The notes under the pieces were generated by a model. It worked only from the letters and a program-made list of their open reading frames with translations, ran no database searches and was not told the origin of the DNA. Shown piece after piece: positions 58,799-64,000 of a stretch of 64,000 nucleotides of DNA. How positions within the stretch are numbered: position 1 is the stretch's first letter; each line of letters opens with the position of its first letter. Made by a program: the position numbers and the translations under genes. Source of the DNA: Curtobacterium pusillum (lineage in GTDB: Bacteria; Actinomycetota; Actinomycetes; Actinomycetales; Microbacteriaceae); assembly GCF_007680845.1 (NCBI RefSeq), contig NZ_VEIY01000012.1, positions 1-64,000 of the forward strand, read 5' to 3'.

Positions 58799-59707
58799 TC
58801 AGTGCGTGGCCGCGCGGGCCAGGTCGACGACCGCCTGCACGGTCTGGTCGAAGTCGAGGTCGGTGGAGTCGAGCGTCGTGACGCCGTCGGCGGCGTTCAT
58901 GAAGTCGACGACCTTCGCGTCCGCCGCGTCGCGTCGAGCGAGTGCGGCGGAGGTCTCGGCGGCCGACTGGGTCGTGACCTCAGCCGAGCGTCGGGCCATT
59001 CTAACGGACTCGTCGGCCGTCAGGAGGATCCGGACCTCGGCGTCGGGTGCCACGACCGTCGTGATGTCGCGCCCCTCGGTGATGATCCCCTGCGCGTCGG
59101 CCTTGCGCATGACCTGCCGGAAGAGCTGCACGAGCCGCTGCCGGACCTCGGGCAGCTTCGCGATGTGGGCGACCGCGCCGGTGACCTCGGGCGTGCGGAT
59201 CGCGTCGGTGACGTCGGTGCCGTTCACCCGGACGAAGTACGCGTCGGGGTCGGTGCCGATCTCGTAGTCGAAGGTGTCCCAGCTCGCCAGGACCGCTGCC
59301 GCGTCGTCGAGGTCGACGTGTTCCTGCAGCGCGTGCCACGCGAGCGCCCGGTACGCAGCACCGGTGTCCTGGTAGCCGAAGCCGAGCGCCCGAGCCGCAG
59401 CGCGGGAGACACTCGACTTGCCGCTGCCCGCGGGACCGTCGACCGCGATGACGAACTTCGCCACGAATGCCCCGGCCGGCAGTCCGGCGGGGAGCGGGTC
59501 GCGCGTGGAGCCGGGTTCGCCGCCGCCCTGGCCGTCGAGTCCACCCGCGAGGTCGCCGCCGGTCCCGCCAGCACCGCCGATCGGGCCGGGCTGGCCGACG
59601 GGGGTGGGCAGCCCGGTGTCGGGGCCGTCCGGGCCGCCGGTGACCCCGGAGTCGTCCGCCGTGGCGTTCGTGTCGTGGTTCAGGCCCATGCTGCTGCGAT
59701 CCTCCAT
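58799..59707 (-). CDS. cmk: Cytidylate kinase with Gly-rich N-terminal extension
   Basis: CMP/dCMP kinase. The kinase core starts near residue 82: IAVDGPAGSGKSSVSRAAA (P-loop), GYQDTGAAYRALAWHA, IITEGRDITTVVAPDA, and RMARRSAEV with the lid arginines. The first ~80 residues are a Gly/Pro-rich, disordered extension (GPIGGAGGTGGDLAGGLDGQ) not found in the standard enzyme. I use the ATG at 59707 with GAGGGG upstream; an ATG at 59689 also has a GGAGG. Both overlap the tyrA stop. The order tyrA-cmk-der is typical of actinobacteria. Confidence 0.9.
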   Translation of the reverse strand: MEDRSSMGLNHDTNATADDSGVTGGPDGPDTGLPTPVGQPGPIGGAGGTGGDLAGGLDGQGGGEPGSTRDPLPAGLPAGAFVAKFVIAVDGPAGSGKSSVSRAAARALGFGYQDTGAAYRALAWHALQEHVDLDDAAAVLASWDTFDYEIGTDPDAYFVRVNGTDVTDAIRTPEVTGAVAHIAKLPEVRQRLVQLFRQVMRKADAQGIITEGRDITTVVAPDAEVRILLTADESVRMARRSAEVTTQSAAETSAALARRDAADAKVVDFMNAADGVTTLDSTDLDFDQTVQAVVDLARAATH

Positions 59708-60804
59708 CCGCGCCCCTCGAGTTCTTCGACGAGTCGCTGTTCCTGCTCGGGTAGGACCGACACCTCGACGATGCCGATCTGCGCGCCCGGTGAGTGTTCG
59801 AGGCGCATGTCCTCGAGGTTGATGCCGATCTCCCCGATGAACGTGAGGAGGGCGGCGATCTGGCCCGGGGTGTCGTCGACGAGGACGACCACCTGGGCGA
59901 ACTGCTTCGTGGTGCCGTGCTTGCCCGGCAGCCGTTCGACGCCGCGGTTCCCCGCGGCGATCGTCTCGGCGAGGGTGCGCGGCGAACCGGCCGCCGTCGG
60001 GTCGTCGAGCGCCGTCAGCACGCGGTCGAGGTCGTCGCGGAGGTCCGCCAGCACCGGCCGGATGCGTGCGGCGTTCGCGCCGATGATCTGCACCCACAGG
60101 CCCGGGTCGCTCGCGGCGATGCGGGTGACGTCGCGGACCCCGCCGCCGGCGAGGCCCAGGGAGCCGTCGGGCGCGTCCCGCAACCGCGACGCCATCAGCG
60201 TGGACACGAGCTGCGGCGCGTGCGAGACGTACGCGACCGCGAGGTCGTGCGACTCCGGTTCCATCGGGACCACGGTCGCGCCGACGTCGAGCGCGAGGTC
60301 TTCGACGATCGCGGCCTGCTGGTAGGTGATGTCGTCGTGCCCGGCGATCACCCACGGCTGGCCGATGAAGAGGTCGGCGCGGGCAGCGGTCGGACCGCTG
60401 CGTTCCCGCCCGGCCATCGGGTGCGAGCCGATGTAGCGGGAGACGTCCGCGCCGGCGGCCCGGAGGCTCGCCAGCGGCCCGGACTTCACGCTGGCCACGT
60501 CCGTCACGACGGCGTCCGGCCAGGCCGCGAGTTCGCGCGCCACGACCGTCGCCACCACGTCCGGCGGGACCGCCACGACGACGAGTTCCGGCGCGTCGCC
60601 GTCGGCCGGACGACGCCCGGCCCCGTAGTCCACGGCGAGCGCCAGCGCGGCGGGCGACACGTCGTCGAGGACGACGTCGACACCCTTCTCGCGCAGCGCC
60701 AGTCCGATCGAGGCCCCGAGGAGCCCGGCGCCGACGATGCGCACGGGTCCCCGCAGCCGCCGGTCGATCTCCGGGGCGGTGTGCGGGGTGGTGGCGTCGG
60801 TCAC
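59680..60804 (-). CDS. tyrA: Prephenate dehydrogenase with ACT domain
   Basis: A 374-residue protein for tyrosine synthesis. It has the NAD-binding motif VGAGLLGASIGLAL near residue 25, VTDVASVKSG near 95, the catalytic His in YIGSHPMAGRERSG near 120 and AGGGVRDVTRIAASDP near 220. The C-terminal ~75 residues form an ACT regulatory domain (VVLVDDTPGQIAALLTFIGEIGINLEDMRLEHSPG), suggesting feedback control by an aromatic amino acid. It overlaps cmk at its end. Confidence 0.93.
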   Translation of the reverse strand: MTDATTPHTAPEIDRRLRGPVRIVGAGLLGASIGLALREKGVDVVLDDVSPAALALAVDYGAGRRPADGDAPELVVVAVPPDVVATVVARELAAWPDAVVTDVASVKSGPLASLRAAGADVSRYIGSHPMAGRERSGPTAARADLFIGQPWVIAGHDDITYQQAAIVEDLALDVGATVVPMEPESHDLAVAYVSHAPQLVSTLMASRLRDAPDGSLGLAGGGVRDVTRIAASDPGLWVQIIGANAARIRPVLADLRDDLDRVLTALDDPTAAGSPRTLAETIAAGNRGVERLPGKHGTTKQFAQVVVLVDDTPGQIAALLTFIGEIGINLEDMRLEHSPGAQIGIVEVSVLPEQEQRLVEELEGRGWRIAAAWA

Positions 60805-60823
60805 CCGGCAAGCCTACCGATCG

Positions 60824-62848
60824 TCAGTCGGCGGACTCCTCGTCGTCCGCGGCCTGTGGAGAACCCTTCGCATCACGGGCGATGCGCAGCAGGCTGCCCA
60901 GCTCGACCGTCGAGAGCTCGCGCATCTTGCCGATCGGGAGCGCCCCGAGCTGCAGCGGTCCGAACGAACGGCGGACGAGCTCGAGCACCGGGTGGTCGAC
61001 CTCGTCGAGCATGCGGCGGACGATGCGGTTCCGGCCCGAGTGCAGGGTGATCTCGACGAGCGACTCCCCCCGCGACGACTCGAGCAACCGCACCTTGTCC
61101 GCGGCGATCGGGCCGTCCTCGAGCTCCACGCCGTCGAGCAGGCGCTGCACCGTTGCCGGGTTCACGTTGCCGCGCACCTTCGCGATGTACGTCTTGGTGA
61201 CACCGAACGACGGGTGCGACAGCACGTGCGCGAGGTCGCCGTCGTTCGTCAGCACGATCAACCCGGAGGTCTCGGTGTCGAGCCGGCCCACGTTGAACAG
61301 GCGTTCCTCGTACCGGTCGACGAACTCGGACAGGTCGCGGCGTCCCCGCTCGTCCTGCAGGCTCGAGACGATGCCGGTCGGCTTGTTGAGGAGCACGTAG
61401 CGGCGCGAACTGTCGATCTGCACCGGGACACCGTCGACGGCGATCTCGTCGGTCTCCGGGTCCACCCGGCGCCCGAGCGCGTCGACGACCTCGCCGTTGA
61501 CCGTCACGCGGCCCTCGACGATGAGGTTCTCCGCCACTCGGCGGGATGCCACGCCCGCAGCGGCGATCACCTTCTGCAGACGCTCACCCTCTGCCTGGAG
61601 GCTCGGCGCGGCCCCGGCGGTCCCGGTTCCGTCCGCCGCGTCCCAGTCCGGGATGATCGGTCGCTCGGGCGTGCCCTCCAGCGGCTGACCCTGCTGGTCG
61701 CGGGCACCTTCCGGCTGCGGGGTCGTGCGGCGGTCCGTGCCCCGGGGTCCGGTGTGGCGGTTGCGGTCGCTGTTCCGCGCGGTCGTGGTGCCGCCGACGT
61801 AGCGTCGGCCGTTGTGCCAGACGCTGCTGGGACGGCCGTCCGGGGAGCGGCGGTCCTCGCGGGCCGGGTCGCGTCGGTCGTCGCGGCGGTCGTCCCGGCG
61901 GTCGTCTCGGCGTCCGGCGCCTCGGTCGTCCCGTCGTCCGGCGCCTCGCTCGTCGCGGCCGCGGTGCCCACCGGCGGCGCGGTCGTCCTCGCGGCGGACG
62001 AACCCGCCGCGGTCGCCGCCCCGACGGTCGTCGTCACGGCTCACGAACCGGCCGCGGTCCCCGCCCGAGCGGTCGTCGCGGCCGCGGTACCCACCACCGG
62101 TCGAGCCACCGGCGGACCGATCGTCGCGGCCGCGGTACCCACCACCAGCACCACCGGATCGGTCGTCCCGCCCGCGGTAGCCACCACCGGCGCCACCCGC
62201 GGACCGATCGTCCCGGCCCCGGTACCCGCCACGGTCGTCGCCGCCGCGGTACCCGCCGCCGGTACCACCGCTGGACCGATCGTCCCGCCCGCGGTACCCG
62301 CCGCCGGTGCCCCCGCCCGAGCGGTCGTCACGCCCGCGGTAGCCACCTCGGTCGTCGCCGCCGCGGTACCCGCCGCCGGTGCCACCGCCGGACCGGTCAT
62401 CCCGCCCGCGGTACCCGCCACGATCCTCGCCGCCGCGGTACCCGCCGCCGGAGCCACCGGACGAGCGGTCGTCACGGCCGCGGTACCCGCCACGGTCCTC
62501 GCCGCCGCGGTAGGCACCACCAGCGCCACCGCCGGAACGGTCGTCCCGGCCGCGGTACGCGCCGCCGGTCCCACTGGATGAGCGGTCATTGCGCCCGCGG
62601 TAGCCGCCACCGGCGCCACCACCGGACCGGTCGTCGCGGCCGCGGTACCCGCCAGCGCCAGCGCCACCGCCGGACCGGTCGTCCCGCCCGCGGTACCCAC
62701 CGCGATCGTCGCGACCCGCGCCCTCGGACCGGCCACCCGCGCGGCCGGAGCCGGCGTTGCGATCGCGTGACGCGCCTCCAGGCCGTCCTCCGCGGTCGCC
62801 GGAACCGCCTCGTGGGCCGCCTCGTCGTTCTTCCTCATACGCGGCCAT
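60824..62848 (-). CDS. RsuA/RluB-family rRNA pseudouridine synthase with long Arg/Gly/Asp repeat N-terminus
   Basis: A 674-residue protein. Only the last ~260 residues are the enzyme. The S4 RNA-binding domain (RLQKVIAAAGVASRRVAENLI) lies near residue 420, and the catalytic domain has FNVGRLDTETSGLIVLTNDG with the active-site Asp near 525 and HSGRNRIVRRMLDEVDHPV near 610. Residues ~50-268 are sixteen GGYRGRDDRSGG-like repeats, followed by more RDD/RRDDR-rich sequence to ~400. Standard family members have ~240-300 residues. The ATG at 62848 has GAAGGG upstream and overlaps scpB by 14 bases. It makes a pseudouridine in 23S rRNA by family; the tail probably adds RNA binding or condensate behaviour. 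Confidence 0.9.
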   Translation of the reverse strand: MAAYEEERRGGPRGGSGDRGGRPGGASRDRNAGSGRAGGRSEGAGRDDRGGYRGRDDRSGGGAGAGGYRGRDDRSGGGAGGGYRGRNDRSSSGTGGAYRGRDDRSGGGAGGAYRGGEDRGGYRGRDDRSSGGSGGGYRGGEDRGGYRGRDDRSGGGTGGGYRGGDDRGGYRGRDDRSGGGTGGGYRGRDDRSSGGTGGGYRGGDDRGGYRGRDDRSAGGAGGGYRGRDDRSGGAGGGYRGRDDRSAGGSTGGGYRGRDDRSGGDRGRFVSRDDDRRGGDRGGFVRREDDRAAGGHRGRDERGAGRRDDRGAGRRDDRRDDRRDDRRDPAREDRRSPDGRPSSVWHNGRRYVGGTTTARNSDRNRHTGPRGTDRRTTPQPEGARDQQGQPLEGTPERPIIPDWDAADGTGTAGAAPSLQAEGERLQKVIAAAGVASRRVAENLIVEGRVTVNGEVVDALGRRVDPETDEIAVDGVPVQIDSSRRYVLLNKPTGIVSSLQDERGRRDLSEFVDRYEERLFNVGRLDTETSGLIVLTNDGDLAHVLSHPSFGVTKTYIAKVRGNVNPATVQRLLDGVELEDGPIAADKVRLLESSRGESLVEITLHSGRNRIVRRMLDEVDHPVLELVRRSFGPLQLGALPIGKMRELSTVELGSLLRIARDAKGSPQAADDEESAD
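62045..62701 (-). repeat. Degenerate tandem repeats encoding YRGRDDR units
   Basis: About sixteen in-frame units of 27-51 bases (mostly 45) encode GGYRGRDDRSGGGAG-like peptides within the pseudouridine synthase gene. Short (9-residue GGYRGGDDR) and long (15-residue) units alternate in part, indicating past duplication of higher-order blocks. Length variation between strains is expected. Confidence 0.88.
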
Positions 62849-63521
62849 CGGGGATCCCTTCGTTCTGCTCGAAGCCGTCGGCACCGTCGTCCAGGAGGGG
62901 CGAGATGAGCGGCAGCTCGTCGAGCGAGTTGATGCCGAGCTGCTGCAGGAGCAGGTCGGACGTGACGTAGTTGATGGCGCCGGTCTCGGCGTCGGTGAAC
63001 GACTCCTCGATGAGCCCGCGCGCGACCAGGGTGCGGACGACCCCGTCGACGTTCACGGCGCGGATCGAGGCGATCTGCGAGCGGGTGATCGGCTGCTTGT
63101 ACGCGACGACCGCGAGGGTCTCGAGCGCGGCCTGGGACAGCCTCGACGGGCGCTCGGACTCGACGAACTGCTCGACGACGGCGTCGAGGTCCTGACGGAC
63201 GTAGAAGCGCCAGCCGCCGCCGACCTCGCGGAGTTCGAACCCGCGCCGGACGGTCCCGTCGACGCCGTCGAAGTCGGCAACGAGCCGCTCGACGGCCTGT
63301 CGCACGGCGGGCACGGGCGCACCGACGGCCGCGCCGAGCGACACGAGCGACTGCGGTTCGTCGGCGATCATGAGGATGGCCTCGAGCTGCCGGTCGATCG
63401 GCACCGACGGGGCCGACGACCGGGCGTGCTCGTGGATCTCGTGCTCGATCGCGCGTGCGTCGGCCATCTCGTCCGCACCGCCGGGTTCGGCGCTGGAGAC
63501 GTCGTGCGCGTCATCCGTCAT
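62835..63521 (-). CDS. scpB: Segregation and condensation protein B
   Basis: A 228-residue protein with the two winged-helix domains of ScpB: IDRQLEAILMIADEPQSLVSLGAAVGAPVPAV, then RPSRLSQAALETLAVVAYKQPITRSQIASIRAVNVDGVVRTLVARGLI, the family core, and VTSDLLLQQLGINSLDELP. It binds ScpA and SMC in the condensin complex for chromosome organisation. It overlaps scpA by 11 bases and the pseudouridine synthase gene by 14, so the three are translationally coupled. Confidence 0.94.
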   Translation of the reverse strand: MTDDAHDVSSAEPGGADEMADARAIEHEIHEHARSSAPSVPIDRQLEAILMIADEPQSLVSLGAAVGAPVPAVRQAVERLVADFDGVDGTVRRGFELREVGGGWRFYVRQDLDAVVEQFVESERPSRLSQAALETLAVVAYKQPITRSQIASIRAVNVDGVVRTLVARGLIEESFTDAETGAINYVTSDLLLQQLGINSLDELPLISPLLDDGADGFEQNEGIPDGRV

Positions 63522-64000
63522 AGTCGGCTCCCAGGTTGGCGAGGCTCTCGTCGGACCAGTCCTCGGCGGTCCAGCGGAGCGTCAGCTCCCCGAGCGGTTC
63601 GAGCTGTTCGAACGAGATGGACGCGTTCCGGTACAGCTCCAGGATCGCCAGGAAGCGAGCCACCACGATACCCGTCTCCGCGACACCGGCGACCAGCTCC
63701 CGGAAGGAGACGTCCTCGTCGGCGCGCGTCCGGAGGATCGAGACCACGATGGCGGCCTGCTCGCGGATGCTGACGAGGGGCGCGTGCAGGTGGTCGAGTC
63801 CGACGGTGGGGAGCTCCCGCGGCGCGAACGCCAGGGTCGCGAGCGCGGCGAAGTCCTGCACGGACAGGGTCCAGACGAGCTCGGGCGTCCGGGCACGGAA
63901 CCGCTCCTCGAGCCGGACGCTCCGGACGTGCCGGCGGGACTCGGTCAGCCAGCGGGAGCCGAACCAGTCTGCGGCCTGCTTGAACGCGCGGTACTGCAGG
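63511..64000 (-). CDS. scpA: Segregation and condensation protein A (partial, 5' end outside window)
   Basis: The last ~163 residues of ScpA, the kleisin subunit of the SMC complex. The visible sequence includes WFGSRWLTESRRHVRSVRLEE, LVWTLSVQDFAALATLAFAP, VSIREQAAIVVSILRTRAD and the C-terminal winged helix FLAILELYRNASISFEQLEPLGEL. The reading frame runs off the right edge with no start, so apparent internal starts are not used. Its stop overlaps the scpB start. Confidence 0.9.
   Translation of the reverse strand, partial: LQYRAFKQAADWFGSRWLTESRRHVRSVRLEERFRARTPELVWTLSVQDFAALATLAFAPRELPTVGLDHLHAPLVSIREQAAIVVSILRTRADEDVSFRELVAGVAETGIVVARFLAILELYRNASISFEQLEPLGELTLRWTAEDWSDESLANLGADYDG

Noticed and set aside
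62045..62701. CRISPR-like array
   Set aside because: The repeats are in frame, degenerate, without unique spacers of constant size, and encode part of the pseudouridine synthase; no cas genes are present.

Overview
The window is 64 kb of very GC-rich (about 70%) DNA with actinobacterial gene families: GTP-type PEP carboxykinase, a large GapB-type GAPDH, the cmk/der/tyrA/rluB/scpB/scpA housekeeping block and many GTG starts. From recall of gene content it looks like a member of Microbacteriaceae, possibly Curtobacterium. That placement is an inference, not something measured here.

Region 1 (about 0.3-7.3 kb) holds a four-gene, translationally overlapping central-carbon operon on the minus strand (split transketolase N and C halves, PEP carboxykinase, GAPDH). 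It diverges from two overlapping IclR-family regulators. Region 2 (7.3-24.2 kb) is a myo-inositol or related cyclitol locus. It has a long minus-strand operon (three Gfo/Idh oxidoreductases, IolE-like and a second TIM-barrel protein, IolB, IolD and an aldehyde dehydrogenase), a LacI repressor with a pair of perfect operators in front of the operon, an MFS sugar porter, a divergent ABC importer (binding protein, permease, ATPase) and a second MFS porter. IolC, IolJ and a CoA-acylating IolA are not in the window. Region 3 (24.3-29.2 kb) carries a large LuxR/AAA regulator, a quinone-oxidoreductase-like enzyme and an alpha/beta hydrolase. Region 4 (29.3-35.2 kb) is a 5-oxoproline locus. pxpABC on the plus strand converges on DUF969-DUF979-DUF2891 on the minus strand, next to a FadR-type GntR regulator. 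An identical 11-bp FadR-type operator sits at both transcription entry points. Region 5 (35.3-37.7 kb) has a TetR/SDR divergent pair with two matching palindromes, then a flavin-dependent monooxygenase-like gene.

Region 6 (37,806-48,791) is an integrated mobile element of about 11 kb in the 3' half of a tRNA-Pro(GGG) gene, bounded by perfect 44-bp direct repeats. It encodes a tyrosine integrase beside attL, a small excisionase-like HTH protein, a string of very small overlapping genes, a protein resembling phage terminase small subunits, and one 841-residue protein that combines a PD-(D/E)xK nuclease, an N6-adenine methylase and one target-recognition domain. Copies of an 11-bp motif lie just inside both ends and look like integrase arm sites. 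No primase, replication initiator, capsid or large terminase gene was recognised. A phage satellite or small integrative island carrying a defence gene is the best reading.

Region 7 (48.8-64 kb) is chromosomal backbone: tRNA-Pro, membrane and lipoprotein genes, a RecQ helicase with a phosphoribosyltransferase-like tail, an aldo/keto reductase with a divergent HTH regulator, and the block der, cmk, tyrA, a pseudouridine synthase with a huge Gly/Arg/Asp repeat N-terminus, scpB and partial scpA, all on the minus strand.
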